Part shown: positions 1-9,195 of the stretch, piece by piece
How positions within the stretch are numbered: position 1 is the first letter of the stretch
How the letters are laid out: each line of letters begins with the position of its first letter
Notes under the pieces: generated by a model
What the model was told of the DNA's origin: nothing
Database searches by the model: none
What the model saw: only the letters and a program-made list of their open reading frames with translations
Program-made: the position numbers and the translations under genes
Assembly: GCA_963715055.1 (NCBI GenBank)
Contig: CAVQRB010000002.1
Coordinates: forward strand, 124,001 to 188,000
Origin: CAVQRB01 sp963715055
GTDB lineage: Bacteria; Pseudomonadota; Alphaproteobacteria; Rhodobacterales; Rhodobacteraceae
Direction of reading: 5' to 3'
DNA: 64,000 bases

Positions 1-74
1 TCGAGGCGCGAGATACCGCAATCGGTGCAGAGGCTGCGCGGTGCGGGGTCGCGAAACTCCGGCGTGCGGATCAT
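1..74 (-). CDS. N-terminal fragment of an unidentified protein (runs off the window edge)
   Basis: Seen: on the minus strand an ATG at position 74 overlaps the nadK stop codon in an ATGA arrangement, which implies translational coupling. Twenty-four codons are open to the window edge. The peptide begins MIRTPEF and contains CTDCG near residues 16-20, a spacing of cysteines that can hold iron or zinc. Inference: it could be the N-terminus of an FrhB-type iron-sulfur protein, but the fragment is far too short to be sure. It lies immediately downstream of nadK in the same operon. Confidence 0.45.
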   Translation of the reverse strand, partial: MIRTPEFRDPAPRSLCTDCGISRL

Positions 75-832
75 GTGAACTGTTCGTTGATCAACCGCTC
101 CTCCAGCCCGTGGCCGGGATCGAAGAGGATGCGGTGCTCGATGGCTGGCTCGGAGCGGATTTCCACGCTGGTCACATCCATCACCGAATTCGCATCGGCC
201 TCGGCCATCACGGGGCGTTTCTCCGGCTCCAACACATCGATGCGCACCACGGCAGATTTCGGCAAGAGCGCGCCACGCCAGCGGCGCGGCCGGAAGGCGC
301 TCATCGCGGTGAGCGCCAGCACTTCGGAGCCGATCGGGATGATCGGACCATGTGCCGAGTAGTTGTAGGCGGTGGACCCGGCGGGCGTTGCGACCAGCGC
401 GCCGTCGCAGACCAGTTCCGCCATGCGCAGCCGCCCGTCCACGGTGATCTTCAGCTTTGCCGCCTGCGGACCCGAGCGCAGCAGTGATACTTCGTTGATC
501 GCCAGCGCCGTGGTTTCCATTCCGTCGACTTGCGTCGCTGTCATGACCAGTGGGTTGAGCACTACCTCCTCGGCCTCGGCGAGCCGTTTGGTCAGGTCGA
601 TTTCGGAATATTCGTTCATCAGGAAACCGATGGTGCCGCGGTTCATGCCGTAGACCGGGGCGGAGAGATTCTGTGCCCCATGCAGTGTTTGCAACATGAA
701 GCCGTCGCCCCCCAGCGCCACGATGATATCCGCCTCTTCCGGCGGCACATTGCCGTAACGGGTGATCAGCGCCGCCCGCGCAGTCTGCGCCACTTCGGCG
801 TGGCTTGCGGTAAAGGCGATCCTGATCGGCAT
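71..832 (-). CDS. nadK: NAD kinase
   Basis: ATP-dependent phosphorylation of NAD to NADP in the cytoplasm. The 253-residue product shows the family landmarks: GGDG at residues 41-44 (phosphate-binding loop), NE at 113-114, and TPAGSTAY at 149-156 (the conserved glycine-rich nucleotide site). I chose the ATG at 832, which gives the usual start MPIRIAF and the usual family length. The open frame extends further upstream to 1237, but that part lies over the glyA promoter region and has no family resemblance. The stop overlaps the start of the next minus-strand gene. The first base of glyA lies 224 bp away, divergently. Confidence 0.93.
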   Translation of the reverse strand: MPIRIAFTASHAEVAQTARAALITRYGNVPPEEADIIVALGGDGFMLQTLHGAQNLSAPVYGMNRGTIGFLMNEYSEIDLTKRLAEAEEVVLNPLVMTATQVDGMETTALAINEVSLLRSGPQAAKLKITVDGRLRMAELVCDGALVATPAGSTAYNYSAHGPIIPIGSEVLALTAMSAFRPRRWRGALLPKSAVVRIDVLEPEKRPVMAEADANSVMDVTSVEIRSEPAIEHRILFDPGHGLEERLINEQFT

Positions 833-1055
833 GTTCAACTTTCGCTCGGCGACTTTATGATCCGAAACAAGCACATATCCTGACGCAACGCCAGCGTCCG
901 GGTCGATCCGGCGCCAGCTACCCACTTTTGGCCTAGTTGAAATCATCGCGCAGCGTCGCACATTGCAGAAACGATGACGCTTAAACATCTTTCGTTCGCA
1001 GCTTCTTTCCGCTAGGGAACGGTCCTGTCCTGCATTGATCGAAGGGAGATCCCCC
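833..1055. promoter_or_regulatory. Divergent intergenic region between nadK and glyA
   Basis: This 223 bp gap must carry the promoters of the divergent nadK and glyA genes. A good ribosome-binding site, GAAGGGAG, lies at 1041-1048 and fixes the glyA start at 1056. I see no convincing riboswitch fold or palindrome by eye. Confidence 0.4.
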
Positions 1056-2351
1056 ATGAATGCCCCCCACCGTGCGCCCGGCTTCTTCACCAAATCCCTC
1101 GCCGAAAGCGATCCGGCCGTTTTCGGATCGATCCGCGACGAGCTCGGTCGGCAACGCGATGAAATCGAGTTGATCGCTTCCGAGAACATCGTCTCCGCCG
1201 CGGTCCTGGAGGCCCAGGGGTCGATCATGACCAACAAATACGCCGAAGGCTATCCGGGCCGCCGGTACTATGGCGGTTGCCAGTACGTCGATGTGGCCGA
1301 GACCCTGGCCATCGAGCGCGCCTGCGAACTCTTCGGTTGCGGTTTCGCCAATGTGCAGCCCAATTCCGGCTCGCAAGCCAACCAGGGCGTGTTCCAAGCG
1401 CTGCTGAAACCGGGCGACACCATTCTGGGCATGTCGCTCGATGCCGGCGGCCACTTGACCCATGGTGCAGCGCCCAACCAGTCGGGCAAGTGGTTCAATG
1501 CGGTCCAGTACGGCGTGCGCCGGGAAGACAACCTGCTGGACTATGAGCAGGTCGAAGCGCTCGCCAAGGAGCACCAGCCCAAGTTGATCATCGCGGGCGG
1601 GTCCGCCATCCCGCGCCAGATCGACTTCGCCCGGATGCGCAAGATCGCCGACATGGTCGGCGCCTATCTGCATGTGGACATGGCGCATTTCGCGGGCCTT
1701 GTCGCGGCAGGCGAGCACCCCTCGCCCTTCCCCCACGCGCATGTGGCAACCACGACAACCCACAAGACCCTGCGCGGCCCGCGCGGCGGCATGATCCTGA
1801 CCAACGACGAGGCGCTGGCCAAGAAGTTCAATTCCGCGATCTTCCCGGGTATCCAGGGCGGTCCGCTGATGCATGTGATCGCAGCCAAGGCGGTGGCTTT
1901 CGGCGAGGCCCTGCGTCCGGAGTTCAAGACCTACATCCAGCAGGTGATCAAGAACGCGCAGGCGCTCAGCGACCAGCTGATCAAGGGCGGTCTCGACACG
2001 ATCACCCACGGCACGGACACCCATGTGGTTCTGGTGGACCTGCGCCCCAAGGGCGTGAAAGGCAATGAGACCGACAAGGCACTCGGGCGCGCGCATATCA
2101 CCTGCAACAAGAACGGCGTGCCTTTCGACCCGGAAAAACCGACCGTCACTTCGGGCATCCGTCTCGGCTCTCCCGCAGGAACCTCTCGCGGTTTCGGCGA
2201 GGCCGAGTTCCGCCAGATCGCGGATTGGATCATCGAGGTCGTGGATGGTCTCGCGGCGAACGGTGAAGATGGCAACGGCGCGGTGGAGGCCAAGGTCAGG
2301 GCCGAAGTCGCCGAGCTTTGCGCGCGCTTCCCGCTCTATCCGAACCTTTGA
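1056..2351 (+). CDS. glyA: Serine hydroxymethyltransferase
   Basis: PLP enzyme that interconverts serine and glycine while loading one-carbon units onto tetrahydrofolate; cytosolic homotetramer or dimer. The 431-residue product has the family signature with the Schiff-base lysine at K237 (TTTTHKTLRGPRGG) and the PLP-contacting aspartate in HVDMAHFAG near residue 208. Length is normal. The ATG at 1056 was preferred over an upstream in-frame start at 1035 because it follows a clear purine-rich ribosome-binding site and gives the typical N-terminus MNAPHR. A strong stem-loop follows the stop. Confidence 0.96.
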   Translation: MNAPHRAPGFFTKSLAESDPAVFGSIRDELGRQRDEIELIASENIVSAAVLEAQGSIMTNKYAEGYPGRRYYGGCQYVDVAETLAIERACELFGCGFANVQPNSGSQANQGVFQALLKPGDTILGMSLDAGGHLTHGAAPNQSGKWFNAVQYGVRREDNLLDYEQVEALAKEHQPKLIIAGGSAIPRQIDFARMRKIADMVGAYLHVDMAHFAGLVAAGEHPSPFPHAHVATTTTHKTLRGPRGGMILTNDEALAKKFNSAIFPGIQGGPLMHVIAAKAVAFGEALRPEFKTYIQQVIKNAQALSDQLIKGGLDTITHGTDTHVVLVDLRPKGVKGNETDKALGRAHITCNKNGVPFDPEKPTVTSGIRLGSPAGTSRGFGEAEFRQIADWIIEVVDGLAANGEDGNGAVEAKVRAEVAELCARFPLYPNL

Positions 2352-2360
2352 TTTCTGACC

Positions 2361-2390
2361 GCTGGCGTCGGGCACATGCCGGGCGCCAGC
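2361..2390 (+). terminator. Stem-loop after glyA, possible terminator
   Basis: GCTGGCG at 2361-2367 pairs with CGCCAGC at 2384-2390, with a nested GGCA/TGCC stem inside. It begins ten bases after the glyA stop. No U-run follows, so it may be an RNA 3'-end stabiliser or a Rho-assisted end rather than a classical intrinsic terminator. Confidence 0.45.
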
Positions 2391-2457
2391 AGTGTTCTGC
2401 AACCGCAGAAACGTAATGGGCACCGGCTGGTTTGTTGGGCCGCATTTGCAAGCGCAT

Positions 2458-2468
2458 TTGGCTGCCAA
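2458..2468. promoter_or_regulatory. Perfect 11-bp palindrome upstream of the cupin gene
   Basis: TTGGCTGCCAA is a perfect inverted repeat centred about 150 bp upstream of the cupin start, in the 261-bp gap between glyA and that gene. It could be an operator, but no regulator is evident nearby; low confidence. Confidence 0.2.
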
Positions 2469-2612
2469 TCGGTTCCTTCTGACGGGATGCGACGAAAACG
2501 GTCTGGAAGCATGGGCTATTTCGTCATGGAAGCGGTCGAATTCCCTTAAGCGCACAACCCGGCAAGGCTTTACCGGACAGCCCTCAACCCGCGACGAAAA
2601 GGGAAAGAACCC

Positions 2613-3008
2613 ATGCAGATCATCCACACGAGCGACAGAGATCCAGAGACCGGCAATCCGGAGTACTTTACTGGCAAGGTCACCCTCAAACCCTTTCTAA
2701 GCCTGCCCGACCCGGCACGCCTGCGCGGTGCGGAAGTGACCTTCGCGCCTGGTGCGCGGACCGCCTGGCACACCCATCCACTGGGACAGACGCTTGTGAT
2801 CGTCGCAGGCACCTGCCTCGCGCAGACCGAAGGTGGTCCGGTGGAACGCGTGGCGGCAGGCGATGTGGTCTGGTTCGCGCCAGGCGAGAAACACTGGCAC
2901 GGGGCGACGCCCGAGGCACCGATGACCCATCTCGCGTTCCAGGAAGCTCTTGGCGGTGAGACGGTCACATGGCTGGACGCGGTGACCGACGCGGAATACC
3001 TCGCCTGA
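2613..3008 (+). CDS. Cupin-domain protein (mandelonitrile-lyase/carboxymuconolactone-associated cupin type)
   Basis: Small 131-residue single-domain beta-barrel protein. The first cupin motif is seen as APGARTAWHTHPLGQ (residues ~45-59), with two histidines that normally bind a divalent metal. The second is PGEKHWHGATPEAPMTHLA (residues ~90-109). This arrangement is typical of small cupins annotated as cyanohydrin lyase-like or quercetinase-like enzymes. The actual substrate cannot be told from sequence. The start follows AAAGGGAAAG at a normal distance. It stands alone between glyA and a stretch without a recognisable gene. Confidence 0.8.
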   Translation: MQIIHTSDRDPETGNPEYFTGKVTLKPFLSLPDPARLRGAEVTFAPGARTAWHTHPLGQTLVIVAGTCLAQTEGGPVERVAAGDVVWFAPGEKHWHGATPEAPMTHLAFQEALGGETVTWLDAVTDAEYLA

Positions 3009-4343
3009 CCGAAACCGGGACAAGGCCAGCGGAAAGTTGACCGCGAAACCAAAGACGGCAGGTCCGCCTCACGGTCCGGGCTTGGGATCGGGCTGCGGCG
3101 AGCCTGCAAAGAAACCGGTACCACCGGTCTCAAGAACCGACAGGACAGCAACCGTAGAGACCAGGTTAGGCACGAGACCGTTGGACAAGAGATTTGCCCT
3201 TCAAGGTGCCTCCGAGCATGGCGTGCCCTTTCGCAGCCTGAGGGCGGCGCCCGTCCAAGTGTGGACCGCAGCGGGATGAATATCTTGGAGGAGAAACCCT
3301 CATGCGTAGCGACTTGCCGGAACGCAAAAGCATCCGTATTCCGCTCGTACCAAGGCTTCAGTTCCAAGGCAGATGGTGACCTCGGTTGGTTGCAGGAACT
3401 TGCGCGCCAAGGCTACCTACGCAAGCTGAACGATGGCGACCTCCTCATGACCCAAGGCGCCAACACCGCAGAAACGGAGAGAGCTCTGCGCTCTTGTGCG
3501 TTGGGCTTCGTCAAGATCGAGGCACAACCTGTCCGCGATAGAGACAAGGCCTCTTACCCGGAACTACGCAAAATCCGGGTCAGAGGTGGGCAAACCGATA
3601 GAACCTTGGCAACTCCGTCCGCCGCGCATGGCGCGCCGGGGAGAAAGTGATGATTGGTCGGATCGCCATCAAGTCCTGTCGCCCGGAGGCAGGACAGTCA
3701 CTTGCTGTCCACGGCGCCGAAGCTGATGATGCCAACGCCGCCGAGGCTCTGCAGATCAAGGTCTGCAAGGTCAAGGTGTTCGATGACGAGCCGGTCACAA
3801 ACCAGGAAACTTCGGTCATGCCCTTCGTGCAGGTCGTCAGGCCATCACGGGCTTTCCCGGGGAGTATATCAGAGCGCACAGCAACAAATGAAGTCGGTGC
3901 CCCTACCTCTATCAAGCGGTTCATGACGGCGACGGCCATGCCGTCATCGGTTGAAAGAAGTAACTCGGCGACAGCGCTGTCGCCCTGAAGATCGGCGCTT
4001 CGACCCATCCAAAACGTCAATGTAGGAACTGAACTCCGGCACTTCTCCAGCGGTGTCGGGACGGTGGGCCCTTCGCCTCACGTCGCAATCATTCCCGACC
4101 GTGAAAAACGCAAAACACGCCGAAGCAGTATTCAAAGACCAGTCCGGTCGGCAGCTTGAGAGCCTTGGAAATGACTTCTTTTGGGGCCGTCTCGATCTTG
4201 CCGAGACGCAGCCCCGGTCACTACCGGGGATGTCTTCTTCGGGCAAAGCATTCAATGGACACGATTTTTTGGCAAGAAGGCCATCTGAACAGGTCGGATG
4301 GCCAAGTCATGATGATCAGTTCACGTGCAAGACTTGAAATCGG
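3009..4343. other. 1.3 kb with no recognisable gene; possible decayed element
   Basis: No open frame here matches a family I know. Three things can be seen. A strong ribosome-binding site (GGAGGAG at 3287-3293) leads to an ATG at 3302, but that frame stops after 25 codons. An overlapping plus frame from ATG 3276 stays open to 3650 (124 residues, contains ELARQGYLRKLNDGDLL). On the minus strand between about 4020 and 3700, protein-like text is split over two frames (for example STDDGMAVAVMNRLIEVG, then a piece ending FGAVDSK). Base composition is less GC-rich than in the flanks. Inference: remains of one or more genes or of a mobile element, broken by frameshifts. Confidence 0.4.
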
Positions 4344-6857
4344 TCACCCGCACTTCGAATGACCACAACTGCCGCAGGTCATGCAGCCTTCGACCATACG
4401 CAGGTCATATTGCCCGCAACTGCTGCAGGCCTGGCCACGGGAGCCGCCGAGATTGACCACCGCCGCTTTCGGATCGGCCTTGAGCCCCATGCCTTCGCCG
4501 GCGATGAACCCGGTCGAGATCATGTGCTGCTCGATCACGCCGCCGATGGCCGCGAGGATCGACGGGACATATTTGCCGCCCATCCAGGCCCCGCCGCGCG
4601 GATCGAACACGGCTTTGAGTTCCTCGACCACAAAAGAGACATCGCCGCCACGCCGGAACACCGCCGAAATCATCCGGGTGAGCGCCACGGTCCAGGCGAA
4701 ATGCTCCATGTTCTTGGAGTTGATGAAGACCTCGAAGGGCCGGCGGTGTCCGTTCAGCACGATGTCGTTGATGGTGATGTAGAGCGCATGTTCGCTGTCG
4801 GGCCATTTGACCTTGTAGGTATTGCCTTCAAGCTCACTCGGCCGGTCCAGCGGTTCGGACATGTAGATCACGTCGCCATGCGGGCGCTGCGGTTCGGCGG
4901 CATCGGTGGTGATGACTTCGGGGGCAGTCGTCAGTTTCGCCAAGCAACATCTGAAACTTTACATTCAACGATAGAAGCTATTGCCGATAGACTGTGGGCG
5001 ACTCAACGTCTCGCTAGTAGCCTTGTATAAATTTCCTGATACGTGCAGTTGGATCAAATCCTGCCGCTTTCGGCAAGCTGCTCGCAACTGCTCGATTTTC
5101 GCAGATAATCAGTCATGGTCTCGATGACGTTCGCAGATTACCAGACAATGCTCGGCTTCTCCTCCGCCACACTCAACACCGACCCCGTCACCGCATTGGG
5201 CCGATAGGTCGTGCAGCCTTTGCAGCCCGTGTCCCAGGCCTCCATATAGACGTCCTTGAAGGCCTCAAAGGAAATATCCTCCGGACAGTTGATCGTCTTG
5301 GAGATCGAACTGTCGACCCATTTCTGCGCCGCCGCCTGCATCTTCACATGCTCAAGCGGCGCCAGCGTCTGCGCGTTCACGAAGTAATCGGGCAGCGGCG
5401 CATCGCCGAATTTCTCGCGCCAGAGCGTCACGGCGTAATCCACCACTTCCTCCTCGGTGCGCGAACCGTCCTTCTGCAGCACCTTGCGGGTATAGGCATA
5501 GGCGAAGACCGGCTCGATCCCCGACGAGACGTTGCCCGGCGTAAAGGCTGATCGTCCCGGTCGGCGCGATCGAGGTCAGCAGCGCGTTGCGGATGCCATG
5601 TTTGCGCACCGCCTCGCGCACATCCGCGTCCATCGCCTGCATCGTGCCCGAGGCGAGGTATCTCTCGGCGTCAAAGAGCGGGAAGGCGCCCTTCTCCTTC
5701 GCCAATTGCACCGACGCCAGATAGGCGGCGCGGGCGATGCTTCGCAACCAGTCCTCGGTCTGACGCGCCGCCTCGTCCGAGCCATAGCGCAGCCCGACCA
5801 TCAGGAGCGCATCCGCAAGGCCCGTCACCCCCAGCCCGATCCGTCGCTTGGCATGGGCCTCGCGCGCCTGCGCCTCCAGCGGGAAGCGCGAAGCGTCGAC
5901 CACATTGTCCATCATCCGCACCGCGGTCGCGACCAGTTCGTTCAAGGCGTCCACGTCAAGCGTCGCATTCGCTTCGAAGGCATCGCTTACCAGACGCGAC
6001 AGGTTGATCGAGCCCAGGAGGCACGCGCCATAGGGCGGCAGCGGTTGCTCGCCGCAGGGGTTGGTGGCGGCAATCGTTTCGCAATAGTTCAGGTTGTTGG
6101 CCTGATTGATCCGGTCGATGAAGATCACCCCCGGTTCGGCATAATCATAGGTCGCCTGCATGATCCGGTTCCACAGATCGAGTGCGCGGACGGTCCGGTA
6201 GGTCTTTCCGTCAAACACCAGATCCCAGCTTGCGTCTTTCTTCACCGCTTCCATGAAGGGATCGGTGATCAGCACCGACATGTTGAACATGCGCAGCCGC
6301 GCCGGGTCCGATTTCGCCGCGATGAAATCCTCCACATCCGGGTGGTCGCAGCGCATGGTGGCCATCATCGCCCCGCGCCGCGAGCCTGCGGACATGATCG
6401 TGCGGCACATCGCGTCCCAGACATCCATGAAGCTGAGCGGCCCCGAGGCATCCGCCGCCACGCCCTGCACCGCAGCCCCCTTGGGCCGGATGGTGGAGAA
6501 ATCATAGCCGATGCCGCCGCCCTGCTGCATGGTCAGGGCCGCTTCCTTCAGCATGTCGAAAATGCCGCCCATGCTGTCGGGAACCGTGCCCATGACGAAG
6601 CAATTGAAGAGCGTCACCGACCGCGCTGTCCCGGCACCCGCCGTGATGCGCCCGGCGGGCAGGTATTTGAAATCCTCGAGTGCGGTGTAGAATTTTTGTT
6701 CCCAGGCTGCCGGGTCTTTCTCCACCTTTGCCAGATCACGCGCGATCCGCCGCCAGGTGTCCTCGACCGTCACGTCCCGGGGCGTGCCGTCGGCTTCCTT
6801 GAAACGATATTTCATGTCCCAGATCTGTTCGGCGATGGGAGCGGCAAAACGGGTCAT
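4344..6857 (-). pseudogene. nrdJ: Adenosylcobalamin-dependent (class II) ribonucleotide reductase, frameshifted and interrupted
   Basis: Makes deoxyribonucleotides using adenosylcobalamin, so needs no oxygen. Three pieces of one protein follow each other. Residues from ATG 6857 hold the barrel, with MQQGGGIGYDFSTIRP and the active-site motif ATNPCGEQPLPPYGA. A second piece (5534-5138) continues after a frameshift at 5535-5537, where CCC on the plus strand should be CC. It ends in a stop after EEKPSIVW. The third piece (4943-4344) is the TSCPD-type C-terminus ending in redox cysteines CSSCG and CMTCGSCGHSKCG. Between pieces two and three lies an AT-rich intervening sequence in what should be a linker. 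Each part is well conserved. Either this copy is dead and another exists, or the frameshift is a sequence error and the insertion is tolerated or removed. Confidence 0.85.
4941..5147 (-). other. AT-rich intervening sequence inside nrdJ
   Basis: About 207 bp of clearly lower GC content separate the linker end of nrdJ (EEKP) from its TSCPD domain. On the nrdJ coding strand it starts near TGTCTGGT and carries two related 22-bp units: TGTCTGGTAATCTGCGAA and, 33 bp on, TGACTGATTATCTGCGAA. A 7-bp inverted repeat (GCAGTTG 5045-5051, CAACTGC 5085-5091) encloses a TGCCG/CGGCA hairpin. Edges are approximate because they sit in a variable linker. No known insertion sequence was recognised. TGT at one end plus repeated 22-bp units would fit a transposase-bound end of a Tn7/Tn5053-like element, but no clear opposite end or target duplication was found. 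Confidence 0.5.
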
Positions 6858-6982
6858 GGCGGCAATTCCTCATCCGGTCGGGGCAGGCATCCAAGCTACA
6901 CCATTCGAAGATTGCTTGCTACCACAGTTTGCACCTTTCCGAAGACGCGCTACACTATGTGGCGTGGTCTGGGGGCGACTCT

Positions 6983-7417
6983 GTGGATAAATCCTGTGTA
7001 AATCTGATCAAACTGTCGGTGGGCACTGAAAACGTCGACGACCTCGCTGCCTGGCAATCAACCAAGCGAGCGCAGGCGCCGGATGGTCTGCCGCGCCATG
7101 TCACCCGCATGTGGCCGAAACGCGAGGCGGAGATCCTCGACGGCGGTTCGATATACTGGGTGATCAAGGGCGTGGTTCAATGCCGCCAGAAGATCATGCG
7201 GCTCGATGAATACATCGGCAGTGACGGCATCCGCCGCTGCGCCATCGTGCTTGACCCTGCGTTGATCCGCACCCAGTCCAGCCTGAAGCGACCGTTTCAG
7301 GGCTGGCGGTACCTGCCCGTCGCCGATGCGCCCCCCGACCTGCCGAAGGGCCGGGCAAGCGAGGAGCCGCTGCCGGTGGAACTCAACCGCGCGCTGGCGG
7401 AGATCGGTGTCCTCTGA
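6983..7417 (+). CDS. DUF1489 family protein
   Basis: A conserved alphaproteobacterial protein of unknown function, about 144 residues. The family pattern is visible: NLIKLSVG near the N-terminus, GLPRHVTRMWPKREAE, GSIYWVIKGV and a C-terminal GWRYL. The open frame extends upstream to a TTG at 6929. I prefer the GTG at 6983 because it gives the usual length and follows a GGGGG stretch that could serve as ribosome-binding site; the exact start is uncertain. It diverges from nrdJ and ends three bases from the end of hisG, which runs toward it. Confidence 0.75.
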   Translation: MDKSCVNLIKLSVGTENVDDLAAWQSTKRAQAPDGLPRHVTRMWPKREAEILDGGSIYWVIKGVVQCRQKIMRLDEYIGSDGIRRCAIVLDPALIRTQSSLKRPFQGWRYLPVADAPPDLPKGRASEEPLPVELNRALAEIGVL

Positions 7418-7420
7418 TCC

Positions 7421-8116
7421 CTAGCGCGCGTTCAGCTGCGTCAGGAAACGCTTGCTGATACTGCGGTCCTTGTCTTGCAACTCGGCAACGCGGCTGCGCC
7501 AGAGCGTCGCCTGCGACTTCAGGATCGGCCCGTCCGAAAGCACTTTCAGGTGATTGGCGCGCAAAGTCTCGCCGCTCGAAGTGATGTCGGCGATCGCCTC
7601 GGCGGTCTCGTTGGCCACGGTGCCTTCGGTCGCGCCCTGGCTGTCGACAAGCGCATAATCCGCGACCCCACCGGTGCGCAGGTATTCCCGCACCAGCCGG
7701 TGGTACTTGGTCGCGATGCGCAGCCGGAAGCCATGCGCCTGCCGGAAGGCGCTGGCCACGGCATCAAGATCGTCGAGCGTATCCACATCGATCCAGGCCT
7801 TCGGCACGGCAATCACCAGATCGGCAAGACCGAAGCCCAGTTCATGCACCGGGTCAACCTGCTGCTCCCAGAGCGGAAGTTTCTCCTGGACGAGGTCGGT
7901 GCCGGTCACGCCGAAATGGATGCGGCCCGCCGCCAGTTCCCGAGGGATTTCCCCGGCAGAGAGCAGCACCAGCGACACGCCCTCGATCCCCTCGACCGCC
8001 CCGGCATATTCGCGGTCGGAACCGGTGCGCGACAGAATGATGTCATGCTGCCCGAACCAGTCGAAGGTCTTTTCCATCAGCCGCCCCTTGGAGGGCACCC
8101 CGAGTTTCAGCGTCAT
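7421..8116 (-). CDS. hisG: ATP phosphoribosyltransferase, short form catalytic subunit
   Basis: First and feedback-regulated step of histidine synthesis: ATP plus PRPP gives phosphoribosyl-ATP. The 231-residue product starts MTLKLGVPSKGRLME and lacks the C-terminal regulatory domain, so it is the short HisG that needs HisZ. The PRPP-binding region is visible as VDSQGATEGTVANE. It overlaps hisZ by four bases (ATGA), as expected for partners made in a fixed ratio. It is last in the hisS-hisZ-hisG unit. Confidence 0.95.
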   Translation of the reverse strand: MTLKLGVPSKGRLMEKTFDWFGQHDIILSRTGSDREYAGAVEGIEGVSLVLLSAGEIPRELAAGRIHFGVTGTDLVQEKLPLWEQQVDPVHELGFGLADLVIAVPKAWIDVDTLDDLDAVASAFRQAHGFRLRIATKYHRLVREYLRTGGVADYALVDSQGATEGTVANETAEAIADITSSGETLRANHLKVLSDGPILKSQATLWRSRVAELQDKDRSISKRFLTQLNAR

Positions 8117-9195
8117 CTCCGGGCCTCCAGTTCCAGCATCAGACCAGGCCGCAGGACGCCGCCGACCGCGGGTATTTCGCGTCCCGCCCCGAGCCTGCGG
8201 GTCAGTGCATCGTAACGCCCGCCCGTGGCCACCGCCGGGAAATCCGGGCGCTGCTCGTAGAAAAAACCGAAGACGAAGCCGTCGTAATACTCCATCGACG
8301 TGCGCCCGAAACCGGTCTCGAAGGCGAGGTGGTCCACGTCGATGCCGCGCGCGGCCATGGCCTCGGACCGTGCCGCCAGACGCCCGACCGCGGCCGAGAT
8401 CGATGGCAGATCGACGGCGAGATCACGCAGACGCTCCAGCGCGAAGGGCATGGTTTCGCGGATCCTCAGGAGTGCGTCCAGCAGCGCCACTTCGCCCTCG
8501 CCGAGCAGCGGCGTCGCCGCATCCTCGCGCAGGAGCGTGATCCGTTTCTCGATCTCGCTGCGCCCGCGCCGTCCGATCAGCGGGGCCGCAATCGGGAAAT
8601 CGCTGCGCTCCAGCAGGGCCGCCCGCTCCCGTGAGGGCGCGATCCGGCCGGCGTAGCGGTCGAGCAGCGCCTTGAACCGGCGCGGCCGCCAGATGTGCCG
8701 CAGCAGGGCCGCCTTGCGTGGCGCGGTGGTCTGCAAACCCTCGACCGCCGCCATCAGGATGCCGATATCTCCGGTCACGGCGCGCAGGTTCAGGGGCGCA
8801 ACGGCTTGCGAGATCAGCGCGAAGACCTCGGCATCGGCGGCCGCCGGGTTGCTGCCGTCGAAAATCTCGAACCCCGCCTGCATGAATTCATTGGCACGGT
8901 CGGGGTCATGTTCCTGACGCCGGAACACCTCGCCCGCATAGGTGTAGCGCGCAGGCTCCGCCCCGTCGGACATATGCATCTGCACCACGGGCACCGTGAA
9001 ATCGGGGCGCAACATCTGCTCGCCGCGCATCGCATCAGAGGTCACATAGGCGCGCGCGCGAATGTCCTCGCCATAGAGGTCGAGCAGCGTTTCCGCCGGT
9101 TGCAGGATCGGCGGATCCACCGGCACGGCACCGGCGGCCTCGAAGAGGCTGCGCAAGGCGGCGGCCTTGGCAAGGGTCTGGGCGCGGGTGATCAT
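8113..9195 (-). CDS. hisZ: ATP phosphoribosyltransferase regulatory subunit
   Basis: HisZ is a paralogue of histidyl-tRNA synthetase that has lost aminoacylation and forms an octamer with short HisG, giving histidine feedback control. The 360-residue product keeps the class II synthetase core (for example LRPDFTVPVVQMHM and YYDGFVFGFFYEQR). It begins with ATG at 9195, overlapping the hisS stop by four bases, and its own stop overlaps the hisG start. Confidence 0.93.
   Translation of the reverse strand: MITRAQTLAKAAALRSLFEAAGAVPVDPPILQPAETLLDLYGEDIRARAYVTSDAMRGEQMLRPDFTVPVVQMHMSDGAEPARYTYAGEVFRRQEHDPDRANEFMQAGFEIFDGSNPAAADAEVFALISQAVAPLNLRAVTGDIGILMAAVEGLQTTAPRKAALLRHIWRPRRFKALLDRYAGRIAPSRERAALLERSDFPIAAPLIGRRGRSEIEKRITLLREDAATPLLGEGEVALLDALLRIRETMPFALERLRDLAVDLPSISAAVGRLAARSEAMAARGIDVDHLAFETGFGRTSMEYYDGFVFGFFYEQRPDFPAVATGGRYDALTRRLGAGREIPAVGGVLRPGLMLELEARR

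Noticed and set aside
3302..3379. REP-associated transposase start (MRSDLPERKSIRI)
   Set aside because: The first dozen residues resemble that family, but the following motif is missing and the frame stops after 25 codons.
4941..5147. Classical group I or group II intron in nrdJ
   Set aside because: About 200 nt is at or below the minimum, and I could not find the conserved core pairings or domain V by eye. Not excluded formally; a covariance-model search would decide.
6858..6982. NrdR boxes before nrdJ
   Set aside because: ACACTATGTGG near 6952 resembles half of a box, but the partner half and the second box at the required spacing are absent.
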